NCBI RefSeq assembly: GCF_007997135.1
Contig: NZ_VORU01000005.1
Coordinates: 109,521 to 173,520 of the forward strand
Source: Aequorivita lipolytica
Lineage (GTDB): Bacteria; Bacteroidota; Bacteroidia; Flavobacteriales; Flavobacteriaceae
Direction: 5' to 3'
Length of the DNA: 64,000 bases
Under the pieces are notes generated by a model, which saw nothing but the letters and a program-made list of their open reading frames with translations, was not told where the DNA came from and did no database searches. A program made the translations under genes and the position numbers. Of the stretch, positions 46,281 to 54,071 are shown one piece after another. Position 1 is the stretch's first letter; each line of letters starts with the position of its first letter.

Positions 46281-46319
46281 AAAAAACCCCTTCCGAAGTG
46301 AGTCTTCAAAAGGGGTTTT
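46281..46319 (-). terminator. Terminator after rng
   Basis: On the minus strand, aaaacccctt (46310-46319) pairs with aaggggtttt (46283-46292) and is followed by U residues. It ends 3 bp from the rng stop. Confidence 0.8.
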
Positions 46320-46321
46320 GG

Positions 46322-47866
46322 TTATTTTATCAATTCACCATCTTTATCGTGAAAGTGATATTCAAGATACGTATAAGCATCCCGAGGTTGGATTTTCACC
46401 CATTTTTTGTGCTCCAAAAACCATTTGGTGCGCACGCTTGGGAAACCTTTGGTTAGAAAGGCCGCTATAAAAGGATGGGTATTAAGAGTTATCTTTTTAT
46501 AGTCTTTTTTGAAAAGGCGCTTTACCTCCTCGTTTATTCTGTTTACAACAATAATAGGGGCTTCTATTTCGCCATCGCCGCCTACGTTCGGATCTTCCTC
46601 ACGGGTTTTGATGTTCATTTCAGGCCTAACGCGTTGACGGGTTATTTGTATTAACCCAAATTTACTTGGGGGCAGAATTTTGTGTTTTGCCCTGTCATCC
46701 TTCATTTCGTCACGAAGGTGGTTGTAGAGCTGTTTACGGTGATTGGCATTTGCCAAATCAATAAAATCAATCACAATAATTCCTCCCATATCGCGCAACC
46801 TTAGCTGTCTTGCCACCTCGGTGGCTGCAATCATATTCACTTCCAGCGCTGTGCCTTCCTGTGTTTTTTGCTTGTTGCTTCGGTTACCGCTATTCACGTC
46901 TATTACGTGCATTGCTTCGGTGTGTTCAATAACCAAATAAGCTCCTTTGCTACCTGATACTGTTTTACCGAAGGAAGTTTTAATCTGCCGTTCTATTCCG
47001 AATTTTTCAAACATCGGAACATTGCTGTCATAAAACTTTACGATATTGTCTTTTTTGGGTGCAATTTCTTGCACATAATCTTTTATTTGCAAGTAAAGGG
47101 TCTCATCGTCAATATGTATCGCAGAGAATGAATCGTTAAACATATCGCGGATAATAGAGGCTCCCCTATTTAGCTCGCTCAGCACTTTTGAAGGGTGGTG
47201 CGCCCCTTGTAGCTTCTTACACATCGCCGTCCAGCGATCCATAAGGCTCTGTAAATCTTTGTCCAGTTCTGCTACTTTTTTGCCCTCGGCAACGGTTCTA
47301 ATTATTACGCCAAATCCTTTTGGTTTTATACTTGTTATCAAGCGTTTTAACCTGTCTTTTTCTTCGTTGCTTTCTATTTTCTGTGAAACAGAAACTCTAT
47401 CGGAAAATGGAACCAAAACAATATATCTTCCGGCTATAGATAGCTCAGAGCTTATACGTGGTCCTTTGGTGGATATGGGTTCTTTTACAATTTGAACCAA
47501 AATGGATTGATTGCTTTTTAAGGCATCATTTAAGTTACCATGCTTATCAATCTCTTTTTCGAATGGAAAATTATTTAAGGTATAATCTTTTAACTTACCT
47601 GAACTCACGCTTTTCACAAATTTCAATTGTGAAAGCACTTTGGGACCAAGATCATGATAGTGTAAAAAACCATCTTTCTCGTAGCCTACATTCACAAAAG
47701 CGGCGTTAAGCCCTGGAACCGTTTTGCGGATTTTGGCGAGAAATATGTCGCCTACCGTAAAATTGTTACCTTCTTCTTCTTTGTGAAGCTCAATAAGTCT
47801 TCCATCCTTTAAAAGGGCAAAATCAACTTCTTGTGAACCGGATCTAATAAATAATTCGTTGTTCAC
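46322..47866 (-). CDS. rng: Ribonuclease G/E family endoribonuclease
   Basis: 514 residues, RNase G size. The N-terminal S1 domain is inserted in NFTVGDIFLAKIRKTVPGLNAAFVNVGYEKDGFLHYHDL. The 5'-sensor/RNase H-like core follows, with catalytic Asp residues in VIDVNSG and IVIDFIDL. After QITRQRVRPEMNI the CPxC zinc-link of E. coli RNase E/G is missing (the region reads TREEDPNVGGDGEIEAP), so tetramer assembly must differ from E. coli RNase E. Downstream of HU and a tiny basic protein on the same strand. A short hairpin sits in its leader. Confidence 0.95.
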   Translation of the reverse strand: MNNELFIRSGSQEVDFALLKDGRLIELHKEEEGNNFTVGDIFLAKIRKTVPGLNAAFVNVGYEKDGFLHYHDLGPKVLSQLKFVKSVSSGKLKDYTLNNFPFEKEIDKHGNLNDALKSNQSILVQIVKEPISTKGPRISSELSIAGRYIVLVPFSDRVSVSQKIESNEEKDRLKRLITSIKPKGFGVIIRTVAEGKKVAELDKDLQSLMDRWTAMCKKLQGAHHPSKVLSELNRGASIIRDMFNDSFSAIHIDDETLYLQIKDYVQEIAPKKDNIVKFYDSNVPMFEKFGIERQIKTSFGKTVSGSKGAYLVIEHTEAMHVIDVNSGNRSNKQKTQEGTALEVNMIAATEVARQLRLRDMGGIIVIDFIDLANANHRKQLYNHLRDEMKDDRAKHKILPPSKFGLIQITRQRVRPEMNIKTREEDPNVGGDGEIEAPIIVVNRINEEVKRLFKKDYKKITLNTHPFIAAFLTKGFPSVRTKWFLEHKKWVKIQPRDAYTYLEYHFHDKDGELIK

Positions 47867-47883
47867 TTTATATCAATTTTGTT

Positions 47884-47904
47884 GTTCCGATGTAATATCG
47901 GAAC
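47884..47904 (-). promoter_or_regulatory. 5'-leader hairpin of rng
   Basis: Perfect 8-bp stem gttccgat (47884-47891) / atcggaac (47897-47904) with a 5-nt loop, ending 17 bp before the rng start codon. RNase E autoregulates through leader hairpins in E. coli; a similar role here is only suggested. The other 160 bp up to the next gene show nothing recognisable. Confidence 0.45.
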
Positions 47905-48066
47905 TAATTAAACAATATTTTTCACAGGTTTTCTATAAAAACCCGGCGAAACTACACCAAAACCAAAAGCCGGCTGTTGCAATTTCATTTTCAAAGAACG
48001 ATTTTTCGTCTGTTTTATTCGGAAATAACACAAAAAAGGTAAAATTTCCGAAATACTTTTAAAACA

Positions 48067-48094
48067 GAAAAAGTAGTTTAGAAACTACTTTTTC
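48067..48094 (-). terminator. Hairpin overlapping the end of the 30-residue basic protein gene
   Basis: Perfect 13-bp arms at 48067-48079 and 48082-48094 with a 2-base centre. The upstream arm includes the last codons and stop of the small gene. The following minus-strand sequence is T-rich (TGTTTT) but not a clean U run, so terminator or 3'-end stabiliser. Confidence 0.55.
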
Positions 48095-48177
48095 TTTTTG
48101 TGGCGGTTAGCGCGACGTCTTTTCTTGCGCTTGTGAGTCGCTACCTTATGTCTTTTTCTTTTTTTACCACTTGGCAT
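48085..48177 (-). CDS. 30-residue, extremely basic protein (possible ribosomal protein)
   Basis: ATG at 48177, TAG at 48085-48087. The product starts MPSGKKRKRHKVATHKRKK and continues with RRR, ANRH and a Lys run: 21 of 30 residues are Lys, Arg or His. Such composition is typical of tiny RNA-binding ribosomal proteins (bTHX, bL36 and bL34 class). I recall the MPSGKKRKRHK start as recurrent in Bacteroidota. A novel ribosomal protein, bL38, has been described in the Flavobacterium johnsoniae ribosome; whether this is it cannot be settled here. It sits 45 bp downstream of HU on the same strand and carries a hairpin over its stop. Confidence 0.75.
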   Translation of the reverse strand: MPSGKKRKRHKVATHKRKKRRRANRHKKKK

Positions 48178-48222
48178 ACTAAAGTCTTTTTTAATGCTCC
48201 ACCAACGCGGAACGGGTTATTA

Positions 48223-48513
48223 TTATTTTACGTCCACATTTGTCTTTACTCCTTCTACAAAAACTTTTGCAGGCTTAAAAGCCGGAATATTGTGGGCTGG
48301 TATTTTAATGGTTGTGTTTTTAGAAATGTTTCTTCCTGTTTTCTCAGCTCTTGTTTTGATAATAAAGCTTCCAAAACCTCTTAAATACACGTTATCTCCA
48401 CCTTCTAAAGAATTTTTTACTTCTTCCATAAAGGTCTCAACTGTAGCTTGAACTTCATTCTTTTCCATTCCTAACTTTTCTGAAATCTTTGCTACGATAT
48501 CTGCTTTCGTCAT
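48223..48513 (-). CDS. HU family DNA-binding protein
   Basis: 96-residue nucleoid protein that bends DNA as a dimer. MTKADIVAKISEKLG, VETFMEEVKNSLEGGDNVYLRGFGSFIIKTRAEKTGRN and IPAHNIPAFKPAKVF follow the HU pattern, including the beta-arm Pro in HNIPAF. First gene of an apparent HU-small basic protein-rng series on the minus strand; a strong promoter lies upstream. Confidence 0.95.
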   Translation of the reverse strand: MTKADIVAKISEKLGMEKNEVQATVETFMEEVKNSLEGGDNVYLRGFGSFIIKTRAEKTGRNISKNTTIKIPAHNIPAFKPAKVFVEGVKTNVDVK

Positions 48514-48563
48514 TACTTTTAAATTTTAATTAATTTTCTTTTACTAATTTTTTTTTGAGACCG

Positions 48564-48595
48564 CAAATATACATATTTTAAAATCAATAAATCAA
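48564..48595 (-). promoter_or_regulatory. Promoter of the HU gene
   Basis: On the minus strand, TTG (48593-48595), 21-bp spacer, TATATTTG (48564-48571). Matches the Bacteroidota consensus and lies about 50 bp from the HU start. Confidence 0.7.
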
Positions 48596-48641
48596 ACCAT
48601 AATCCTTTAAAATTTAATAGGATATAGATTAATTTTACCCA

Positions 48642-49706
48642 ATGCCGAAAATAGCCCCACATTTTTCCAAAAAGCTCATTGCGTGGTATTTACAAAATAA
48701 ACGCGAATTGCCGTGGAGAAATACACTTGACCCGTACCGTATTTGGCTTTCAGAAATTATGCTTCAGCAAACCCGCGTTTTGCAAGGTTTGCCCTACTAT
48801 TTGAAGTTCGTTGAAGCTTATCCAAAAGTAGAAGATTTGGCCAATGCCCCAGAAGATGATGTTTTGAAACTTTGGCAGGGCTTGGGCTATTATTCTCGCG
48901 CCCGAAATCTTCACGCTACCGCAAAAATAGTTTCTGAAGAAATGAGCGGTGTATTTCCAGATAATTACAAAGGTTTGTTGAAATTAAAAGGTGTGGGCGA
49001 TTATACCGCCAGTGCTATTGCGAGTATTTCTTTCAATCAACCCGAAGCGGTGGTGGACGGAAACGTGTATCGCGTGCTCTCCCGCTTTTTTGGAATTTCC
49101 ACTCCTATTAACATAACAGCAGGACAGAAAGAATTTAAAACGCTAGCACAACAACTAATTGATAGAGCTCAACCAGGTACTTTTAACCAAGCAATTATGG
49201 AATTCGGGGCGCGCTTCTGTGTACCGCAAAACCCAGATTGTGGAAACTGTATTTTTAATGAGAACTGCTGGGCTTTTCAGCAGAAAAGAGTGGCGGAGCT
49301 TCCTGTGAAAATTAAGGCGAAGCCCGTTAAAAAAAGGTTCTTCAATTATATGGTGGTGCTTTCTGAAAATGAGCAGACTATATTACAACAGCGCACTGGA
49401 AAGGGAATTTGGCAAAAACTCTATGAATTTCCGCTGATTGAAACCTCGGAAGAAATGAATCTTTCCGCCCTAAAAAATCTTCAGCAGTTTGAAGATTTTT
49501 CGAAAGGCCTGAACATTGAGGACATTTCACTTTTCAACGAAAAATCCGTTATCCACAAACTGTCGCATCAGCATTTGAACACGCGTTTTTGGATTGTAGA
49601 AATTTCCGAAGAAAAAGAAAGCAGCATTCCTATTTCAGAAGTGAAAAATTATGCAGTTCCAGTTTTAATTGCAGATTTCGTTTCGGAATTTTTTGAGAAT
49701 TATTGA
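48642..49706 (+). CDS. mutY: A/G-specific adenine glycosylase
   Basis: Removes adenine opposite 8-oxoguanine; 354 residues. WRNTLDPYRIWLSEIMLQQTRV, helix-hairpin-helix LKLKGVGDYTASAIASI, catalytic Asp in VVDGNVYRVLSR and the 4Fe-4S cluster FCVPQNPDCGNCIFNENC (C-x6-C-x2-C-x5-C) are intact. A C-terminal NUDIX-like domain (GKGIWQKLYEFPLIE, HKLSHQHLNTRFW) recognises 8-oxoG. First gene of the mutY-ssb-gldE-gldD series. Confidence 0.96.
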   Translation: MPKIAPHFSKKLIAWYLQNKRELPWRNTLDPYRIWLSEIMLQQTRVLQGLPYYLKFVEAYPKVEDLANAPEDDVLKLWQGLGYYSRARNLHATAKIVSEEMSGVFPDNYKGLLKLKGVGDYTASAIASISFNQPEAVVDGNVYRVLSRFFGISTPINITAGQKEFKTLAQQLIDRAQPGTFNQAIMEFGARFCVPQNPDCGNCIFNENCWAFQQKRVAELPVKIKAKPVKKRFFNYMVVLSENEQTILQQRTGKGIWQKLYEFPLIETSEEMNLSALKNLQQFEDFSKGLNIEDISLFNEKSVIHKLSHQHLNTRFWIVEISEEKESSIPISEVKNYAVPVLIADFVSEFFENY

Positions 49707-49786
49707 TTTTGCTTACTTTAATATTCACAGCGTGAAATCATTTCATATAAAAATTTAAAAATTCCTTATATTTAAAACGCAAAATC

Positions 49787-49794
49787 TACCTTTG
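49787..49794 (+). promoter_or_regulatory. -7 element of ssb
   Basis: TACCTTTG fits TAnnTTTG and lies 24 bp upstream of the ssb start. No TTG at normal spacing; ssb may have its own start in addition to read-through from mutY. Confidence 0.5.
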
Positions 49795-49817
49795 CACAAA
49801 TTGAAAAAGCAAGTATT

Positions 49818-50273
49818 ATGAGTGGAACATTGAACAAAGTAATGTTGATTGGGCATACGGGCGATGATGTAAAAATGCATTATTTTGAAGGCGGAAACAG
49901 TTTAGGCCGTTTTCCTATTGCCACAAACGAAACCTATACCAATAAAGCAACAAACGAGCGTGTTACCAATACGGAATGGCATAACATTGTGGTGCGCAAC
50001 AAAGCCGCAGAAATCTGCGAAAAGTATTTGAAAAAGGGCGACATGGTTTATATTGAAGGTCGTTTGAAAACTCGAAAATGGCAAGATGACAAGGGAATGG
50101 ATAGATACAGTACCGAAATTCACTGTACAGATTTCACATTTCTGACCCCAAAAGGCGATAGTAATAATTCTGCAAATAGCAGCTCTGGGCAAAATACACA
50201 GAAACCTCAGCCCTCATCAGCGCCACAAAACAACAATCAAGTTTCTGAAGAAGAGGACGATCTTCCTTTTTAA
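49818..50273 (+). CDS. ssb: Single-stranded DNA-binding protein
   Basis: 151 residues. OB fold (LNKVMLIGHTGDDVKMHYFEGGNSLGRFPIATNE, TEWHNIVVRNKAAEICEKYLKKGDMVYIEGRLKTRKWQDDKG) followed by a flexible Ser/Asn/Gln-rich linker and the acidic tip EEEDDLPF that recruits partner proteins. Twenty-one bp before gldE. Confidence 0.96.
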   Translation: MSGTLNKVMLIGHTGDDVKMHYFEGGNSLGRFPIATNETYTNKATNERVTNTEWHNIVVRNKAAEICEKYLKKGDMVYIEGRLKTRKWQDDKGMDRYSTEIHCTDFTFLTPKGDSNNSANSSSGQNTQKPQPSSAPQNNNQVSEEEDDLPF

Positions 50274-50294
50274 CTTTCAACTAAAACCAATAAC

Positions 50295-51629
50295 TTGGAC
50301 ACAGACCCCCCTGGTTTATCATTCTTTTTTACCGTTTTGGATTTTTCCCAAATAACAAGCGGCGTAATGCTGGTTGTTCTTTTAGCCTGTTCGGCCCTAA
50401 TTTCTGGCGCTGAAGTGGCTTTCTTTTCATTGACACCTTCAGATTTTGAGGCCAATGAAGAAAAATCCCTTTCAAAAAAGCTGGGTATTGTTCAAAACTT
50501 GCTGGCAAGACCAAAAAAATTATTGGCCACGATTTTGGTTGCCAACAATTTCATAAACATAGCGATTGTTCTTCTTTTTGAATCCTTGAGCTCTGTTTGG
50601 TTTGACAGATGGGATTATTCGCTGAATCTTTATTATTTTGAAGTAAGTGTTGTATTTCTCCTAAAAGTAGTTTTAGTAACCTTTCTTATTTTGCTTTTTG
50701 GTGAAATTCTTCCAAAAATTTATGCAAACCGCAACCGTATATCGTTCGCAGTATTTATGGCGCAGCCGCTCAATGTATTGGATACTTTGCTCTCGCCAAT
50801 AAGTTTACCGATGCGCCACGCCACCATCTACCTTCACGATCGCTACGGAAAACAGAAATCTAACATGAGCGTAGATCATCTATCGCAGGCGCTCGAACTC
50901 TCTAACCAAGACACCACTTTCGAGGAACAAAAAATACTCCAGGGGATTGTAACCTTCGGACTTACCGACACCAAACAGGTAATGAAAAACCGAATGGACA
51001 TTTTTGCACTTAGCGAAGACCAGCCTTTTAAAGAGATTTTGCCAGAGATTATTCAGCACGGCTATTCGCGGATTCCCGTTTATAAGGATAGTATGGACAA
51101 CATCACCGGTATTCTGTATGTGAAGGATTTAATTCCTTACACAGACCGAAAAATTCTGGATTGGAAAACCCTAAAACGCGAAGCTTATTTTGTTCCGGAG
51201 AACAAAAAACTGGACGATTTGCTGAACGAATTTAAAGAAATGAAAATGCACCTCGCTATTGTTGTAGATGAATATGGCGGCACCAGCGGTTTAATTTCTT
51301 TGGAAGATATTATCGAAGAAATTGTGGGTGAAATTAGCGATGAGTTTGACGATGAGGACCTGATATTTTCAAAACTTGATGACAACACTTTTGTTTTTGA
51401 AGGAAAAACTCCATTGAAAGATTTTTACAAAGTAATAAAACCCGAAGATCCAGCTATTTTTGAAGATGAAAAAGGTGAAGCGGAAACACTGGCCGGATTT
51501 CTATTGGAAATTTCAAAAGGTTTTCCGAAGAAAAATGAAGTAATATCTTTCCACAATTATGCGTTTACTATTGAAGCGTTTGAGGGCAAGCGTATAAAAC
51601 AAATAAAACTTACCATTGAAAATCTATAG
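50295..51629 (+). CDS. gldE: Gliding-motility-associated protein GldE (CBS/CorC-HlyC family)
   Basis: 444 residues from a TTG at 50295. DUF21-type membrane region with about three to four helices (SGVMLVVLLACSALISGAEVAFFSL, LATILVANNFINIAIVLL, VSVVFLLKVVLVTFLILLFGEILPKI), then paired CBS domains (HGYSRIPVYKDSMDNITGILYVKDL, MHLAIVVDEYGGTSGLISLEDIIEEIVGEI) and a CorC_HlyC C-terminal domain. Directly upstream of, and overlapping, gldD: the flavobacterial gldE-gldD arrangement, which supports the name over generic haemolysin/transporter labels. Localises to the inner membrane. Confidence 0.92.
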   Translation: MDTDPPGLSFFFTVLDFSQITSGVMLVVLLACSALISGAEVAFFSLTPSDFEANEEKSLSKKLGIVQNLLARPKKLLATILVANNFINIAIVLLFESLSSVWFDRWDYSLNLYYFEVSVVFLLKVVLVTFLILLFGEILPKIYANRNRISFAVFMAQPLNVLDTLLSPISLPMRHATIYLHDRYGKQKSNMSVDHLSQALELSNQDTTFEEQKILQGIVTFGLTDTKQVMKNRMDIFALSEDQPFKEILPEIIQHGYSRIPVYKDSMDNITGILYVKDLIPYTDRKILDWKTLKREAYFVPENKKLDDLLNEFKEMKMHLAIVVDEYGGTSGLISLEDIIEEIVGEISDEFDDEDLIFSKLDDNTFVFEGKTPLKDFYKVIKPEDPAIFEDEKGEAETLAGFLLEISKGFPKKNEVISFHNYAFTIEAFEGKRIKQIKLTIENL

Positions 51630-52179
51630 TTTCGTCTTCGTTTTAATTTCCAGTCTTTTCATCCTAGCTTCATGTGATAACGATGTTCTGGTAAAACCTT
51701 CGGCTATGTTACGTTTGGATTATCCCAAACCTGAATACCGAATTGTGGAAACGGGCTGTCCCTATAATTTCGCGATGAACGAAAACGCCACAATGATGAA
51801 AAAGAAAGCTTGTGGTATCAATATATATTACCCAAATATGAAGGCTACTTTATATTTAACCTATCAAGACGTTCGGAATAACAATCTAGATTCCTTAATG
51901 CAGGATGCGCAAAAACTAGCTTACGACCATACGATAAAAGCGAACAGCATACCCGCATATCCTTTTGTGAATCCAGATTCAAAAGCGTACGGAATGTTTT
52001 ATCCCATAAACGGAAATGCTGCCACCCAAGCTGAGTTTTACGTTACTGATAGTATCAACCATTTTTTGAACGGCGCCTTATATTTTGATGCCAAACCAAA
52101 CTTCGATTCTATCTATCCCGCAGTGGTTTACCTTCGCGAAGACATCCGGAAATTGATGGAAACCATTATTTGGAAATAA
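51616..52179 (+). CDS. gldD: Gliding-motility lipoprotein GldD
   Basis: 187 residues; the start is a TTG at 51616 inside the end of gldE (14-bp overlap), giving MKIYSFVFVLISSLFILASC with lipobox Cys20. The mature part has LRLDYPKPEYRIVETGCPYNF and other stretches typical of GldD, one of the lipoproteins required for gliding and type IX secretion in Flavobacterium. Overlap implies translational coupling with gldE. Confidence 0.93.
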   Translation: MKIYSFVFVLISSLFILASCDNDVLVKPSAMLRLDYPKPEYRIVETGCPYNFAMNENATMMKKKACGINIYYPNMKATLYLTYQDVRNNNLDSLMQDAQKLAYDHTIKANSIPAYPFVNPDSKAYGMFYPINGNAATQAEFYVTDSINHFLNGALYFDAKPNFDSIYPAVVYLREDIRKLMETIIWK

Positions 52180-52271
52180 AACTGTTTAATCTTTAATTTA
52201 AAAAAGTTAACAAACCATTCACAAATGGTTCGGCAAGTTTTCGTAACTTTTGACAGTTAAAACTAACCACT

Positions 52272-52730
52272 ATGTTAAAAGTATATTCTCGTTACGGCAT
52301 TTGGATTGCATTAGGTCTGATTGCATATTTTCTTCTTTTAAAATTAATAGGACTTCATCAATACCCTATCTTGAGTTCAGTTAACGGATTGATTTTCGGA
52401 TTCGGAATTTATATGGCAATGAAAAAATACGCTTCGGGAGAAAGCAAATTCAAATATGAAAAAGGTTTTGAAGTAGGCTTACTTTCTGGAGGTATTGCAA
52501 CTATTATTTTTACGGCTTTTATGGCGGTCTATATGTACCAACTAGATACCGAATTTTCCAACGCAATTATGGAAAATTGGAATCTGGAATATGATGCGGG
52601 TACCCTTATGCTAGTTATTTCTGTTTTAATCATGGGCTTTGCCACGAGTTTGGTATTGACGCTCGCCTTTATGCAACTTCTCAAAAATTCATGGAACACC
52701 CAAGATGGAAACAGGAACACCATGAAATAA
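52272..52730 (+). CDS. DUF4199 membrane protein
   Basis: 152 residues with four hydrophobic helices (IWIALGLIAYFLLLKLIGL, SSVNGLIFGFGIYMAMKKY, GLLSGGIATIIFTAFMAVYMY, TLMLVISVLIMGFATSLVLTLAFM). The YASGESKFKYEKGFEVGLLSGGIAT loop between helices 2 and 3 is the family hallmark. Role unknown. Confidence 0.82.
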   Translation: MLKVYSRYGIWIALGLIAYFLLLKLIGLHQYPILSSVNGLIFGFGIYMAMKKYASGESKFKYEKGFEVGLLSGGIATIIFTAFMAVYMYQLDTEFSNAIMENWNLEYDAGTLMLVISVLIMGFATSLVLTLAFMQLLKNSWNTQDGNRNTMK

Positions 52731-52736
52731 ATTAAG

Positions 52737-52757
52737 TGTTCGGTGTTCGGTGTTCAG
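52737..52757. repeat. Heptanucleotide tandem repeat (tgttcgg)
   Basis: Two exact copies of tgttcgg and a third with one change, just after the DUF4199 stop. Confidence 0.75.
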
Positions 52758-52818
52758 AAAATTAAAAACCATTTCAATACTTGGGCAATTGGTTCTGAAA
52801 AGATTAAATAAAAAATAC

Positions 52819-52849
52819 TTTGTCATTTCCTTTTTAAAAATTATATTTG
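52819..52849 (+). promoter_or_regulatory. Promoter of rplU-rpmA
   Basis: TTTG at 52819-52822, 19-bp spacer, TATATTTG at 52842-52849: a textbook Bacteroidota promoter. Expected start near 52856, giving a leader of about 87 nt. Confidence 0.85.
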
Positions 52850-52854
52850 CAGCC

Positions 52855-52907
52855 CCCTACGCAAACCTTGTTTGCTTCGGAGGCCAAAGCCGCCGCAAAC
52901 GTTAGGG
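52855..52907 (+). ncRNA. Structured 5' leader of rplU with mutually exclusive hairpins
   Basis: An outer stem pairs ccctac (52855-52860) with gttaggg (52901-52907, one bulge). Inside, gtttgc (52870-52875) can pair either with the preceding gcaaac (52861-52866, 3-nt loop) or with the following gcaaac (52895-52900). The latter adds gg-a-ggc / gcc-g-cc stacking on a caaa loop. Ribosomal-protein leaders with alternative folds are common autoregulatory sites; binding by L21 is an inference and no known leader family was matched. Confidence 0.65.
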
Positions 52908-52942
52908 AAATTTAAGTTTAACTAATTTATAAACGATTCGCT

Positions 52943-53704
52943 ATGTACGCAATTGTAGAGATAGCAGGGCAGCAAGTAAAAGTTGCGAAAGACCAAAAGG
53001 TTTTTGTTAATCGTTTGCCAGTAGAAGAAGGTAAAACAGTGTCTTTTGACAATGTACTTCTTATTGGTGACGGAGACAATATTACCATTGGCGCCCCGGC
53101 TATAAACGGCGCTCAAATAGGAGCAAAAGTCGTAAAGCACCTTAAAGGTGACAAGGTTATAGTTTTCAAAAAGAAACGCCGTAAAGGATACCGTGTAAAA
53201 AACGGACACCGCCAGGCTCTTTCTGAAATTGTAATTGAAAGCATTGTAGCTTCAGGAGCTACACCTGCTAAAAAGGAAGAAGCTAAGAAAGCTGCTCCAA
53301 AAAAACAAACAAAAGCTGTGGCTCCAAAAGCAAAAGCCGAAACCAAAGCGCCAGCTAAAAAAGAGGCTCCAAAAGCCAAAAAAGAAGTTGAGATTAGTGA
53401 AAATCTTGTTAGCCGTGCCGAGCACCGTGCTGAAGATGCAAACATCGAAATCAACATCGATAAAGTGCTTCACAGTATTGGAACTGCTTTGAAGGGCGAT
53501 GCCGATGATCTTAAACTGATCAACGGAATTGGCCCAGTTTACGAAGAAAAATTGAACGAACTTGGTATTTATACCTTCGAGCAAATCAGTAAACTTAAAG
53601 CTGCAGATCGTGAGGAACTTTCAGCCATTGACGGTATTACCCGTGAAAAGATTGAAGGTGACGAGTGGGTTAAGCAAGCTAAGGAATTGTTGAAAAACAA
53701 ATAA
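52943..53704 (+). CDS. rplU: 50S ribosomal protein L21 with C-terminal helix-hairpin-helix extension
   Basis: The first 100 residues are a normal bL21 (YAIVEIAGQQVKVAKDQKVFVNRL, FKKKRRKGYRVKNGHRQALSEI). The protein then runs on to 253 residues instead of about 103. A Lys/Ala/Pro-rich linker (about 112-155) leads to a C-terminal domain with LKLINGIGPVYEEKLNELGI and LSAIDGITREKIE, helix-hairpin-helix motifs like those in DNA- or RNA-binding proteins. The frame is intact and the neighbour rpmA is normal, so this is a genuine fusion. It should protrude from the 50S surface. Co-transcribed with rpmA from a strong promoter with a structured leader. Confidence 0.94.
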   Translation: MYAIVEIAGQQVKVAKDQKVFVNRLPVEEGKTVSFDNVLLIGDGDNITIGAPAINGAQIGAKVVKHLKGDKVIVFKKKRRKGYRVKNGHRQALSEIVIESIVASGATPAKKEEAKKAAPKKQTKAVAPKAKAETKAPAKKEAPKAKKEVEISENLVSRAEHRAEDANIEINIDKVLHSIGTALKGDADDLKLINGIGPVYEEKLNELGIYTFEQISKLKAADREELSAIDGITREKIEGDEWVKQAKELLKNK

Positions 53705-53735
53705 ACCGAAATCATTAATTAAAAAATTATAAACC

Positions 53736-53999
53736 ATGGCTCACAAAAAAGGAGTTGGTAGTTCCAAAAACGGTCGCGAATCGGAATCGAAACGTCTTGG
53801 CGTTAAGATTTTTGGAGGACAGGCTGCTATTGCTGGAAATATCATTATAAGACAAAGAGGGAATACACATCACCCAGGTGACAATGTATACGGTGGTAAA
53901 GATCATACCCTTCACGCTAGAGTGGACGGTACCGTAAAATTTACCAAAAAGAAAGATAACAAAAGCTACGTTTCTATCGTTCCAAACGCTGAAGCATAG
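53736..53999 (+). CDS. rpmA: 50S ribosomal protein L27
   Basis: 87 residues, [19 protein letters not shown] after the initiator Met; no long cleavable N-terminal extension as in Firmicutes, so the tail can reach the peptidyl-transferase centre directly. [20 protein letters not shown] and GVGKDHT-type [13 protein letters not shown] are present. Pairs with rplU as in most bacteria; a bidirectional terminator follows. Confidence 0.97.
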   Translation: MAHKKGVGSSKNGRESESKRLGVKIFGGQAAIAGNIIIRQRGNTHHPGDNVYGGKDHTLHARVDGTVKFTKKKDNKSYVSIVPNAEA

Positions 54000-54016
54000 T
54001 AACAAAGTTGTTCTAA

Positions 54017-54058
54017 AACTAAAAAACCTTCACAGTGATGTGGAGGTTTTTTTAGTTT
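54017..54058. terminator. Bidirectional terminator between rpmA and the transglutaminase gene
   Basis: Long stem aaactaaaaaaccttcaca (from 54017) with tgtggaggttttttt and agttt (to 54058), one wobble and one offset A/T; T runs in both directions serve the convergent genes. Confidence 0.85.
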
Positions 54059-54071
54059 AAATTAATTGTTT

